Origin: Candidatus Saccharimonadota bacterium
GTDB taxonomy: Bacteria; Patescibacteriota; Saccharimonadia; Saccharimonadales; Saccharimonadaceae
DNA length: 47,519 bases
Direction: 5' to 3'
NCBI GenBank assembly: GCA_017512045.1
Contig: JAFWHE010000020.1
Location: 1 to 47,519, forward strand
Position numbers and translations under genes: made by a program. The notes under the pieces were generated by a model, which ran no database searches, was not told where the DNA came from, and was given only the letters and a program-made list of their open reading frames with translations. Below are positions 33,958 through 42,301 of the stretch, piece after piece (position 1 is the stretch's first letter; each line of letters begins with the position of its first letter).

Positions 33958-34258
33958 GGTGATGCTCAAGAAAAAAGCCAAAAAAGACAAGACTAAGATA
34001 AAAGCAGCAAAATTGGATAAAAAAGTAGATGAGTTAATCTCTGTTCTAGAGAAAAATCCGTTTCAATCTCCACCTCCGTACAAGGCGTTAGCCGGTGATT
34101 TACAGGGATTTTATTCTAGGAGAATCAATTATCAACATCGTTTGGTTTACCGCGTTATCCCTGGTAATCTTGCCGAAAACGGCAAAAATTACAGCGGAAT
34201 AGTGACAATAGAACGAATGTGGACCCACTACGATGGTGTCCTTGCCCTGTTATTCTAG
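33950..34258 (+). CDS. YoeB/Txe-family mRNA interferase toxin
   Basis: A 102-aa RelE-superfamily toxin. The conserved end YSRRINYQHRLVYRV and MWTHYDG matches YoeB/Txe, including the catalytic Arg and His residues. There is an insertion (PGNLAENGKNYSG) before the last strand. The ATG overlaps the antitoxin end, so the two are translationally coupled. It cleaves mRNA on the ribosome when freed from the antitoxin. Confidence 0.9.
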   Translation: MYKVMLKKKAKKDKTKIKAAKLDKKVDELISVLEKNPFQSPPPYKALAGDLQGFYSRRINYQHRLVYRVIPGNLAENGKNYSGIVTIERMWTHYDGVLALLF

Positions 34259-34270
34259 CAAATAATTTTA

Positions 34271-34792
34271 TTATTCGGTGATAATTTCATCGATGCGTTT
34301 GCAGATTTCACGAAGTAATTCTGGGAGCTTTTCTTTCTCTTCAGGCGTGAATTTACTGAGGACAAAATCCACATCCCCGGTCTTTTTGCGGAGATCAGAG
34401 CCAGTCCCAAGTCTCAGTCTCGGAAATTCAGAGGTATTTAGCTCAGAAATAGTGGATTTTAGCCCATTATTACCGCCAGCGGAGCCGTTTTTGCGGTAGC
34501 GGACTTCACCGAATTTGAGATTAAAATCGTCACAAATTATCGTGATATGTTCTGGCTTTATCTTATAGAAATGAGAAAACGCCTGAATTGCCTTGCCGAC
34601 CTCATTATAGTAGGTTTGAGGTTTGATAAAAATTACATTGTCGCTCCTCAACCAAATAGCATTGAACTTTGGATTCTTCTCCCAAGACAAATCCTTAATC
34701 TTGGCATAAAAATCGAGCGCCAAGAAGCCAAAATTATGTCTGGTGAAGTTATATTTGCTTTCTGGATTACCAAAGCCGACAATTAATTTCAT
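34271..34792 (-). CDS. pth: Peptidyl-tRNA hydrolase
   Basis: A 173-aa Pth that recycles peptidyl-tRNA released from stalled ribosomes. It begins MKLIVGFGNPESKYNFTRHN, which contains the catalytic His (H19). FIKPQTYYNEVGKA and CDDFNLKFGEVRYRKNGSAGGNNGL complete the active-site groove (the latter in parts: DDFNLKFGEVR, GSAGGNNGL). The usual PxTYMNxSG is altered to PQTYYNEVG. It overlaps der by ATGA. Confidence 0.94.
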   Translation of the reverse strand: MKLIVGFGNPESKYNFTRHNFGFLALDFYAKIKDLSWEKNPKFNAIWLRSDNVIFIKPQTYYNEVGKAIQAFSHFYKIKPEHITIICDDFNLKFGEVRYRKNGSAGGNNGLKSTISELNTSEFPRLRLGTGSDLRKKTGDVDFVLSKFTPEEKEKLPELLREICKRIDEIITE

Positions 34793-36294
34793 AATTTTGT
34801 CCTTCCGCTAATTTTATCTCTGTTTTTGTTGGATGCAGCAGTTGTCTCGTTGTCTGATTTTTTGCTATTATCACTGCGATAAGAGAACATAATTGGTGTG
34901 CCAACATACGGATAGAATTCGCGAATTTTGCGCTCCAAGAAGCGTTTATATGACCAGTGGAGTAATTGTAAATCATGCCCGTGGATAACAAACCAAGGTG
35001 GACACACATCTGTCTGGACGATATACTTTGGCTTTGGATGGGTGTTTTTCAGGCCAGCTGGAATATGGGATTCACGTGCTTCGAGTAGGATACGGTTGAG
35101 ATCTTTGGTGGCAATTTCGTGGTGACGTGCTTCATCTATCTGTTCAGCAATCTCAAAGAGTTTGGTGACATTCTTCCCTGTCTCACTACTCGTGAAAACA
35201 ACTGGTGCATAAGGCAAAAAGTCATAATCCCGTTCCAATTGGTCCAGAAGATAATCAGCTGCGGTGCGATTTTTGATATTTTCCTCACCGAAATAATTAG
35301 TCGGTTCAGCATTCTGTAATAAATCTGATTTCGTTACAACCATGATAATCCCCTTACCAGCTTCTGTAATTTGGCCAGCGAGTGATTGGTCGAGCTTGGA
35401 ATGCGGCTCAGTAGAATCTATCAGTAGTGCGCAGATGTCGGCTTCTTCTATGGCGGCGAGGGTGCGGATGGCAGAAAATTTTTCTATCCCCACTTCGCGA
35501 CGGCCAGGCTTGCGCAGACCAGCGGTATCTAAGATTTCTATAGTGCGACCGTGGTATTTGATTTCTACTCTATTCACATCGCGAGTGGTGCCCTGTTTGG
35601 AAGAAACAAGAGCTTGTTGCTTCTTAGCCAGAGTGTTAAACAGAGAAGATTTGCCGACATTAGGTCTGCCAATCAGAGCGATTTTGAGGATTGGAGATTG
35701 TGATTTTGGCACAATTATTTCATCTTGGGCATCGGTCGCTCGGCCCGTCGTTACGGGTGAGCTCTCTATTGTTCGCTCCCGTCGTCGCGAAAGATCCCCA
35801 GATGAAACAATTTGTGTCAAAATCGCACCCTTCAGTTCTTTGATTCCTTGTCCTGTTGTCGCTGAGGTGCGGAAAATTCTCTCCTCTGGCACGCCAAGAG
35901 CGCGAAATTCATTCATGTCCAGTGCTTCACCTTTATCAGACTTGTTCAAAATCAAGAAAATCGGCTTCTTAGACCGGAGGGTTTGTTTAGCGATATTTTT
36001 GTCACGGTGGTCAAAATATTTCGTGCTGTCTAGTGTCAGTAAGATAATATCAGCGGTATCGATTGCATCGTTAATCTGGTCTTGGATACTTGCCTCAAAA
36101 TCGTCCTCTGGGTTCTTTAGGCCAGCGGTGTCTATCATTAGAAACTCATTATCTATCTTAGCGGAGACATTATCGCGGGTGGTACCTTCCTCTCTGGCGA
36201 CGATGGCAATATTTTTGCGCGCAAAACGATTTAGCAGGCTAGATTTGCCAGCGTTAGTCTGTCCAATTAGTGCAACAATAGGTAAAGATTTCAT
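34789..36294 (-). CDS. der: Ribosome-assembly GTPase Der (EngA)
   Basis: A 501-aa protein with two tandem GTPase domains and a C-terminal KH-like domain, unique to Der. P-loops are GQTNAGKSSLLNRF (near residue 10) and GRPNVGKSSLFNTL (near 210), with DTAGL in both and NKSD and TKSD as G4 motifs. It acts in 50S maturation. The first P-loop is GQTNAGKS rather than the usual GRPNVGKS. TATAAT ends 6 nt before the ATG on the minus strand (leaderless). It is cotranscribed with pth. Confidence 0.95.
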   Translation of the reverse strand: MKSLPIVALIGQTNAGKSSLLNRFARKNIAIVAREEGTTRDNVSAKIDNEFLMIDTAGLKNPEDDFEASIQDQINDAIDTADIILLTLDSTKYFDHRDKNIAKQTLRSKKPIFLILNKSDKGEALDMNEFRALGVPEERIFRTSATTGQGIKELKGAILTQIVSSGDLSRRRERTIESSPVTTGRATDAQDEIIVPKSQSPILKIALIGRPNVGKSSLFNTLAKKQQALVSSKQGTTRDVNRVEIKYHGRTIEILDTAGLRKPGRREVGIEKFSAIRTLAAIEEADICALLIDSTEPHSKLDQSLAGQITEAGKGIIMVVTKSDLLQNAEPTNYFGEENIKNRTAADYLLDQLERDYDFLPYAPVVFTSSETGKNVTKLFEIAEQIDEARHHEIATKDLNRILLEARESHIPAGLKNTHPKPKYIVQTDVCPPWFVIHGHDLQLLHWSYKRFLERKIREFYPYVGTPIMFSYRSDNSKKSDNETTAASNKNRDKISGRTKL

Positions 36295-36319
36295 AGCTAT
36301 ATTATAACATAAAATAAAA

Positions 36320-36346
36320 TAGGCCGCAAAATTTCGCGGCCTAAGT
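36320..36346 (-). terminator. Terminator after the 203-aa gene
   Basis: On the minus strand GGCCGC-GAAATTTT-GCGGCC is followed by TATTTTATTTT. It lies between der and the 203-aa gene. Confidence 0.8.
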
Positions 36347-36363
36347 AGATAATTAGGATCACC

Positions 36364-36975
36364 TCATTTCCCCGACCTTGTCGGCATTATTATTGGTGTC
36401 TCGTCCTCAATAATGCAATCTGGGACAATGTGATATCGATCAAATAGCTGACCGTATTTGTCTAAAGCTGCTTTGCGATCATCCACGGACATGGTGCGTG
36501 GAAATGGTATTGGATCTACCAAAAGATGCTCGCCACGGATAATTCTATCTCCGTCGGCACCTTCTACGTACCAAATCATGTAGCCATCTTCGTCTACGTA
36601 CCATCTCCAGGTGCCACCCCTGTCAACCAGGACGTGCCCGTTGATAATAATCGGTTGATCGCTTCTGTCGGAATAAATAAAATTCTTGTTTTTCAGACGG
36701 AAAATTGCTACGCATGGCTCCGTAATATGGTCGTTCTTGAGTGCATTTGCGATAATACCATCAAGACTGACGTGTTTTACGGACTTGTGACTAATGGGTT
36801 GGCAGCCACCAATAAATGTGCTCCAGCTACTGTAATCTCTAGCCAGTCTAAACGTCAGTCCCTCCCTTAAACGACGTTTGTTTTTAGACTTAGTCTTCTC
36901 GGTTTGCTTCTCAGCATTAATTAGCAGCTCGGCTTTGGTGACAGGTTCCCCATTAATGAAAAATAACCTTGTCAA
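36364..36975 (-). CDS. Hypothetical 203-aa protein
   Basis: I do not recognise a family. Visible features: a basic N-terminal third (KTKSKNKRRLREGL), then mixed alpha/beta sequence with WRWYVDEDGYMIWYVEGADG and GEHLLVDPIPFPRTM. There is no signal peptide or membrane helix. The start is uncertain: the longest frame begins with TTG at 36975, with AAAGGGGG upstream. It follows the 136-aa unknown gene on the same strand, with a terminator between. Confidence 0.6.
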   Translation of the reverse strand: MTRLFFINGEPVTKAELLINAEKQTEKTKSKNKRRLREGLTFRLARDYSSWSTFIGGCQPISHKSVKHVSLDGIIANALKNDHITEPCVAIFRLKNKNFIYSDRSDQPIIINGHVLVDRGGTWRWYVDEDGYMIWYVEGADGDRIIRGEHLLVDPIPFPRTMSVDDRKAALDKYGQLFDRYHIVPDCIIEDETPIIMPTRSGK

Positions 36976-37080
36976 ATAGCAGGCCCCCTTTCCTTAATTA
37001 TTCCCTAATTATTAAACTACTTGCCCTCATTTTACCATATTGTTCGGTTTTTGGCGAGATTTAAAGAATTTTTGGCAAGA

Positions 37081-37106
37081 AAAAAGGGCCGCAACCTGCG
37101 ACCCCC
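37081..37106 (-). terminator. Terminator after the 136-aa gene
   Basis: On the minus strand GGTCGC-AGGTT-GCGGCC is followed by CTTTTTT. Confidence 0.75.
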
Positions 37107-37146
37107 TCATTAATTGAGTTTTTTGAGGCTCCTCCAGCCTTTAGAG

Positions 37147-37557
37147 TTACCCGTTGGCGGCTTTCTTCTTTAAAGTTTTCTTCTTAATTGCTCTAGACTC
37201 GATGAGTCTAAAAAACGAATTCTCTTCGCCGCCTGCTACCTGTTCAATTTGTTTTTTCCATTCGGGGTCAACACCTGACCATTCCACGACATATTCGTGA
37301 TAACGATCCGTTATGACTTCGAGTAGACCACCTTCATGAACCTTAACGCCAAGAATCGTACTAATTGTTATTTTTCTGTACGGGTCTTCGTCGTGCGGAT
37401 CATCCACCTCTGTTTTGCCAGCAAGCCTGAGGTTAAACTTCCTCAGAGTCTCACTGTCGTAAGAAGCGAAGGCAAAAATGGCAGCAACATCAGTAACGTA
37501 CTCCCCCTGGGGATTACGTAAACTCCAATTCCCCATGCGGGGAGTGTTTGTATGCAT
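37147..37557 (-). CDS. Hypothetical 136-aa protein
   Basis: Not recognised. It is a soluble protein with NWSLRNPQGEYVTDVAAIFA near the N-terminus, an acidic DDPHDEDPYRK loop and a basic tail (KKKTLKKKAANG). It has one of the strongest Shine-Dalgarno sites in the window (AAAGGAGGT, 7 nt from the ATG). A full promoter and a leader hairpin lie upstream, so it is very probably expressed at a good level. Confidence 0.65.
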   Translation of the reverse strand: MHTNTPRMGNWSLRNPQGEYVTDVAAIFAFASYDSETLRKFNLRLAGKTEVDDPHDEDPYRKITISTILGVKVHEGGLLEVITDRYHEYVVEWSGVDPEWKKQIEQVAGGEENSFFRLIESRAIKKKTLKKKAANG

Positions 37558-37612
37558 AAAACCACCTCCTTTGAAAATGGTGCATACAGCTGGGTTAATA
37601 AGTTACAATAAA

Positions 37613-37679
37613 ATAATCATAGAATAGGGCTATGATTATCTTATTCTCTCATTATATCACACTTACGCTAAAAAGTCAA
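37613..37679 (-). promoter_or_regulatory. Promoter and 5' leader inverted repeat of the 136-aa gene
   Basis: On the minus strand TTGACT (37674-37679), 17 nt, TATAAT (37651-37656). Just downstream in the leader lies a perfect 10-bp inverted repeat, ATAATCATAG / CTATGATTAT (37613-37622 and 37630-37639). It could be an operator or a leader hairpin. The leader is about 90 nt, long for this genome. Confidence 0.65.
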
Positions 37680-37697
37680 GGCTAAATTTTGTGATGG

Positions 37698-37726
37698 TTG
37701 TCAGAAATAGCAAACTATGCTAAAAT
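37698..37726 (+). promoter_or_regulatory. Promoter of tRNA-Glu
   Basis: TTGTCA (37698-37703), 17 nt, TAAAAT (37721-37726), 9 nt before the mature 5' end of the tRNA. Confidence 0.75.
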
Positions 37727-37735
37727 AACGGAAGT

Positions 37736-37812
37736 GGTCTCGTCGTCTAGTGGTCTAGGACGCCTGGTTCTCATCCAGGAAATCGCGGGTTCGACTCCCG
37801 CCGGGACTACCA
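37736..37812 (+). tRNA. tRNA-Glu (anticodon CTC)
   Basis: The acceptor stem GGTCTCG/CGGGACT contains two G-U pairs. The anticodon arm CCTGG-TTCTCAT-CCAGG gives CTC, and the T arm GCGGG-TTCGACT-CCCGC is clear. The CCA end is encoded. A terminator follows at once. Confidence 0.93.
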
Positions 37813-37825
37813 TAATTTAGGATTT

Positions 37826-37863
37826 AAAAAATAAGCCAGGCGTATGACCTGGCTTATTTTTTG
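37826..37863. terminator. Bidirectional terminator between tRNA-Glu and the DUF3048 gene
   Basis: AAAAAATAAGCCAGG-CGTATGA-CCTGGCTTATTTTTT: an 11-bp stem with A and T runs on both sides. Confidence 0.92.
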
Positions 37864-37867
37864 TGTT

Positions 37868-39235
37868 TTAATATTGGACACTACCGGATGAATTTGGCAC
37901 AGCTGCTACCCAAAGTTGTCCAGGAGTGAAGGCAATTACATTACCGTCCGCATCGCGGAATTCTATCTGAGATGACTTGCTGTCTTTCTTCCAAGTGGCT
38001 TTCACGGCGGTACCATTCTGGAAGACGTAAGCATTACCAGTACCAATAGTCTTGATGACATGATGATAGTTATCAGTATCCAGATATTCATCTACCATCA
38101 TCACTGCGACGGCGGATGGAGCAATTTGCTTAGCTACACCACAGTCGGCGCGTGGAGTAGGCTGATTTTTTGCTATATCAGCACAGGAGTATACCAAGTG
38201 CTGCTCTCCGCTGGCATAGGAACGAAGATAGGTATTGGATTGTTCATCATATTGGTAAGTCGTATTGAATGTTGCAACATAACCAAAGTTTACTGCAATA
38301 TTCGTGACTAATGGAGTGGCTGGAGTTGCCTTGCAATCGGTGCCCTCTTCGCCCTCGGCGCAATCGGTTTGTTGTGGCTCGGCTTTTTCACGTGCTTCTG
38401 ACACCAGATCATCTGCCTCATCAGGAGTGAGACGAGGGAAAGAAGTTAGTGCGGATGAGTTATATCCATGATCGTTGTTAAACTTGGCAAGTAGAGCTGG
38501 AGAAGTCATCAGGTTATTAGGTGCCCAGTAGCTAGTCGTATCGCGCCACATATAATCATATGATTCCGTCAAATCACGATAGCCGCCAACGGCAAGTGCC
38601 TGAATTGCTTCATCGGAACCACCAGCATGGACAACAGTACAGTCAAACGGTGTATCCCAATCTAGATAATAGGTGCGAAGTGAACGAATTGGGCCAATTG
38701 TGGCAGATTGAGGATCTTGGAAAACGGCGGCAAATCGTGTGATGCCAGCTTCTGCAATCGCCTCAAATACTACGCCAGCTTCATCTAACCCAGTCTGTGG
38801 GCGAGCACCATCGGCACCGTTAGGAATCTGGATACAATAGGTTGGCAAAGAATTTTCACCATCATTCGCAATTTCCCGGCCGGTGAGTTTACTGTAAAAC
38901 TTTGGTTTTTCTGGTTCTTTTTGTGCTTCTGCGGCTGGTTCATCATTCTTCTTGTTAGCGAAGAAAATAAAATACACCGCAGCGCCAATGCCAGCTAAGA
39001 CGATAATTATCGCAATCACGATAATAGCTATCTTCTTATGTTTGCTTTTTTTGATTTCTTCGGCGGTTTTTGGGGCTTTCAGCTTATTAAAAGCCTCTTT
39101 TTGTTCCATTCTAGGATCATAAACCTCGTCGTCAGACGGGATATGGTTTTCTTGTTTTTCTATATTGTTGCTCTCCATAGGACCATCAGTAATCTCTATG
39201 TCGGGCTCGTTTTGCTCTACACTCATTTTGCTCAT
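37868..39235 (-). CDS. DUF3048 (YerB-like) membrane-anchored surface protein
   Basis: A 455-aa protein. An acidic cytoplasmic N-terminus of about 65 residues precedes one membrane helix (IAIIVIAIIIVLAGIGAAVY) and the extracellular DUF3048 domain. The latter has SKLTGREIAN, IPNGADGARPQTGLDEAGVV, GPIRSLRTYYLDW and VVHAGGSDEAIQAL. Bacillus YerB is the known relative; its biochemical role is unclear. TATAAT ends 6 nt before the ATG (leaderless). Confidence 0.85.
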   Translation of the reverse strand: MSKMSVEQNEPDIEITDGPMESNNIEKQENHIPSDDEVYDPRMEQKEAFNKLKAPKTAEEIKKSKHKKIAIIVIAIIIVLAGIGAAVYFIFFANKKNDEPAAEAQKEPEKPKFYSKLTGREIANDGENSLPTYCIQIPNGADGARPQTGLDEAGVVFEAIAEAGITRFAAVFQDPQSATIGPIRSLRTYYLDWDTPFDCTVVHAGGSDEAIQALAVGGYRDLTESYDYMWRDTTSYWAPNNLMTSPALLAKFNNDHGYNSSALTSFPRLTPDEADDLVSEAREKAEPQQTDCAEGEEGTDCKATPATPLVTNIAVNFGYVATFNTTYQYDEQSNTYLRSYASGEQHLVYSCADIAKNQPTPRADCGVAKQIAPSAVAVMMVDEYLDTDNYHHVIKTIGTGNAYVFQNGTAVKATWKKDSKSSQIEFRDADGNVIAFTPGQLWVAAVPNSSGSVQY

Positions 39236-39311
39236 GGTTACATTATATCACAACATTGTCAGTTGTGGCGGAAATCCGTCTGAATAGATTAAATTATGGT
39301 ATAATATACCC

Positions 39312-40832
39312 ATGTCAAATATTACACGCTTCGCACCGAGTCCGACTGGTTATATCCATCTCGGCAATCTCCGTAGTGCAATTTACCCATATCTGATTGC
39401 TAAGCAGTCCAAAGATGGAAAATATATTTTACGCATAGAAGATACTGACCAAGCTCGTTACGTTGCTGGGGCGACTGATTTGATTAAAGAGACTTTGGTT
39501 TGGTTGGGATTGAATTGGGATGAGGGCATTGATAAGGGTGGAGAACACGGTCCATACTATCAGTCTGAGCGCCGTGATATTTATCATGAATACGCTCGCA
39601 AATTGATAGAAAAAGGTCGTGCCTATGCTGACCCGACTTCTCCAGAACAGATTAATGAATATCGTCAAGCAGATAATGTGGCAAAGAAGCCATTTCTCTA
39701 TCGTAATCATCGTCCCGCTAATACACCAACTTGGGAACCTGGCATCCCGCTACGTTTTAAGTCAGAGCCGAAGGTGGTTTCTTGGCATGATGAAGTGATG
39801 GGCGATATGTCTACTGGGCCAGAAGTGATGGATGATATTATTCTGATTAAAGCTGATGGTTTACCGACTTATAATTTTGCTCACATCGTAGATGATTATC
39901 TGATGGAGGTTACTCATATTGTGCGTGGCGTGGAGTATCTTTCCAGTATGCCGAATTATCTGGCGATTTATGAAGCACTTGGGATTAATCATCCGAAGTT
40001 TGTTTCCCTACCGCATGTTCTTGCGACTACCGGCAACAAGAAACTTAGCAAGCGTGATGGGGCTAAGTCCGCTGTTGATTACAGAGATGATGGAGTCCTA
40101 CCAGAGGCGATGTTGAATTATCTGGCTTGTCTTGGTTGGAATGATGGCACTGAGCAAGAGATTTACTCCATGGATGAGTTGAAGAAAGCATTTTCCATTG
40201 ATCGCATCCAGACTTCTGGTGCTAGATTTGATGAAGTGAAGCTTCTCTGGCAAAACGGCCAATGGATTCGCAAAATCTTTGATGAACAGGGGTGCGATGC
40301 ATTGTATGAGCGCACAATTTCTCGTGATAGGGCTTCGGTAGAGAGCAACAAAGAAAATCCATCTCGTAATTCTCTAATAAATTTCTGGCCGGAGGAAGCG
40401 ATGGATTATCCAGAGGAATATCGCAAAAAAGTTCTATCTATCATTTATGACCGTCTGAAGGTTCTTTCCGATTTGCGTGAGTATACTAAATATTTCTTCG
40501 TTGATCCAGAGATTGATTTGGAATTTTTGCAGAGTAACAAGTTTATCAAGAAGCTATCAGAGACAGAACAGAGAGATTTATTGTCTGCCACAATTGATAA
40601 ATTATCAGCTATCTCTGATGATGATTGGACTGCTAATAATTTGCAAGACGCGCTTAATGATTTATTAGAAGAGACTTCCCAAAAGCCAGCTCAATTATTC
40701 TCATTGATTCGTATCGCGCTTTCCTATGCTAGCTTTTCTCCGGCATTACATTTGACGATGGAGGTGCTTGGCAGAAATACTACATTGGCCCGACTCAATG
40801 CTACTAGGTCAGCAGTAGTGAATGATTTATAA
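39312..40832 (+). CDS. gltX: Glutamyl-tRNA synthetase
   Basis: A 506-aa class I synthetase. The HIGH region is FAPSPTGYIHLGNLRSA, and the KMSKS-like loop is KKLSKRDGAKSAVDYRDDG. The C-terminal helical anticodon-binding domain is complete. It charges tRNA-Glu, and in lineages without GlnRS also tRNA-Gln. TATAAT (39300-39305) ends 6 nt before the ATG. Cassette H begins only a few bases after its stop codon. Confidence 0.95.
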   Translation: MSNITRFAPSPTGYIHLGNLRSAIYPYLIAKQSKDGKYILRIEDTDQARYVAGATDLIKETLVWLGLNWDEGIDKGGEHGPYYQSERRDIYHEYARKLIEKGRAYADPTSPEQINEYRQADNVAKKPFLYRNHRPANTPTWEPGIPLRFKSEPKVVSWHDEVMGDMSTGPEVMDDIILIKADGLPTYNFAHIVDDYLMEVTHIVRGVEYLSSMPNYLAIYEALGINHPKFVSLPHVLATTGNKKLSKRDGAKSAVDYRDDGVLPEAMLNYLACLGWNDGTEQEIYSMDELKKAFSIDRIQTSGARFDEVKLLWQNGQWIRKIFDEQGCDALYERTISRDRASVESNKENPSRNSLINFWPEEAMDYPEEYRKKVLSIIYDRLKVLSDLREYTKYFFVDPEIDLEFLQSNKFIKKLSETEQRDLLSATIDKLSAISDDDWTANNLQDALNDLLEETSQKPAQLFSLIRIALSYASFSPALHLTMEVLGRNTTLARLNATRSAVVNDL

Positions 40833-40835
40833 GGC

Positions 40836-41090
40836 GTGGCACAACGCAGAGCGAACCCGTAGCGCTTACTAGTGGTGCTCGCCTTAACCAGACGTGAGCC
40901 ATTCATATTCAGGCTGTAACTATTGGAACCATTATCAATAGTAGAGGACCAGTAGTCGCCATACAATGTCTGGTAGTAAAACCGACCAGTAACCCAGTAG
41001 TAGCGGCCCGAATAGACATACGACAATGGATAGCTTCTAGCATTCTTACTCCCACTCTCATTATCCTCATACCCATAGGTAGTGAATGGG
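40836..41090 (-). repeat. FISUMP C-terminal cassette H
   Basis: The minus strand runs from FTTYGYEDNESGSKNARSYP through SYVYSGRYYWVTGRFYYQ and DYWSSTIDNGSNSYSL to GFALRCA. It fills almost the whole gap between gltX and the convergent 363-aa gene. It has no promoter or start of its own. Confidence 0.85.
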
Positions 41091-41107
41091 ATAGCTTTTA
41101 TAATAAT

Positions 41108-42199
41108 TTACATTGATGTTGCAATATTCTTAATTTGCTCTTTAGTTAGTGTTCCACCAGAGCTGGAAATCTTGAATAAGATGCCGCCGTTCACCCAGCA
41201 AGCTTTCTCTCCGCGAACATAAATGGTGATTCCTTGTTCCCTGAGAGTGGCATAATCAGATGGATAATTCTTTTTGACGTAATTATTGAGTAACGCTGTG
41301 CTATCCCAGGTGGATTTCTCTTCTGTCAGAGTGAAACTAGCATCGCTAGAGTTGGTAAAACTAATAATAACAGTGTCATTTTTTTCTGAGCTGACATTGG
41401 ACAATGTATAGCCACGTGGGATAAATGACGGATAGGTAGCCTCTATGCCGGTTTGCATGGCGGCGACTTTTACAGAAATATCTGGCATATTGAAGTGGAC
41501 AAAGGCAACCAATGCGCCAACTGTGACTGCGGAACAGACTAGCGCTAGAAGGATGCGACGACCACGGTTTTTCTTGCGGAAGTTCTTTTCCATCTCTAAC
41601 GATTGTTCAATATCGTTCAATTTTTTGTCGGCATCAGAAGAGCTTGCTTTAATAGCGGAGCTTAGTACTTTGTCGCTCGGCGTGGTCTTTGTAACTTTCT
41701 TTGCAATAGGCTTCGCAACTGGTTTTGCTGCTCTCTGGCGTAAAAGTGGTCTGGTGATATGCTTCTTGACGGCAGCTTTTCTTTCCGCGAGGCGCTTTTC
41801 CCGGGCAGCCTTTTCTGTAGCAAGCTTCTTTGCGCGAGCAGCTTTTTCTGCTGCAACTTTTTCAGCACGGGCGGCTTTCTCTGCAGCTGCTTTCTTTGCA
41901 CGAGCAGCCTTCTCGGCTGCGATTTTTTCTTGGCGAGCCTTTTTTAGGGCTAGTTTTTCTTGCTTTCTAGCATCATCAGCAGATATCTCTATGATATTTA
42001 GTTTTTTCTTCTTCGGCGCATCGGATGGAGAAGTGACATTGATTTTCTTGGCGATAGGACGTTTAACGTAACGACGAGAAAGAGTAGTGGACTTCTGTAG
42101 AGTGCGATGAGTAGCAGAGCTAGACACAGAATGGGAAGCGGAAGATTTGGTCTTCTTATTTTCGGAACTAGCACTGACAGAAATGTTTACTTTATTCAT
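41108..42199 (-). CDS. Membrane-anchored Ala/Lys-rich repeat protein with DUF4367-like external domain
   Basis: A 363-aa protein. The N-terminal 215 residues are highly basic and cytoplasmic, including tandem AEKAARAKKAA-type repeats (about residues 90-140) likely to form a charged single helix. One membrane helix follows (ILLALVCSAVTVGALVAFV), then an external domain with YPSFIPRGYTLSNVSSE and GEKACWVNGGILFKISS, similar to the DUF4367 type. The basic repeats may contact DNA or the inner membrane face. A Shine-Dalgarno-like GTGGAGTG lies upstream, and a TATAAT further upstream (around 42234) gives a real leader. Confidence 0.7.
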   Translation of the reverse strand: MNKVNISVSASSENKKTKSSASHSVSSSATHRTLQKSTTLSRRYVKRPIAKKINVTSPSDAPKKKKLNIIEISADDARKQEKLALKKARQEKIAAEKAARAKKAAAEKAARAEKVAAEKAARAKKLATEKAAREKRLAERKAAVKKHITRPLLRQRAAKPVAKPIAKKVTKTTPSDKVLSSAIKASSSDADKKLNDIEQSLEMEKNFRKKNRGRRILLALVCSAVTVGALVAFVHFNMPDISVKVAAMQTGIEATYPSFIPRGYTLSNVSSEKNDTVIISFTNSSDASFTLTEEKSTWDSTALLNNYVKKNYPSDYATLREQGITIYVRGEKACWVNGGILFKISSSGGTLTKEQIKNIATSM

Positions 42200-42301
42200 A
42201 TATTACACTCCACAAAAAATAGGTTATTCTTATTATAACCGCAATCGGTATGAAAAAGCAATAACTTTTTTTGAGATTTTTTGTGGTAAAATATAACTAT
42301 T

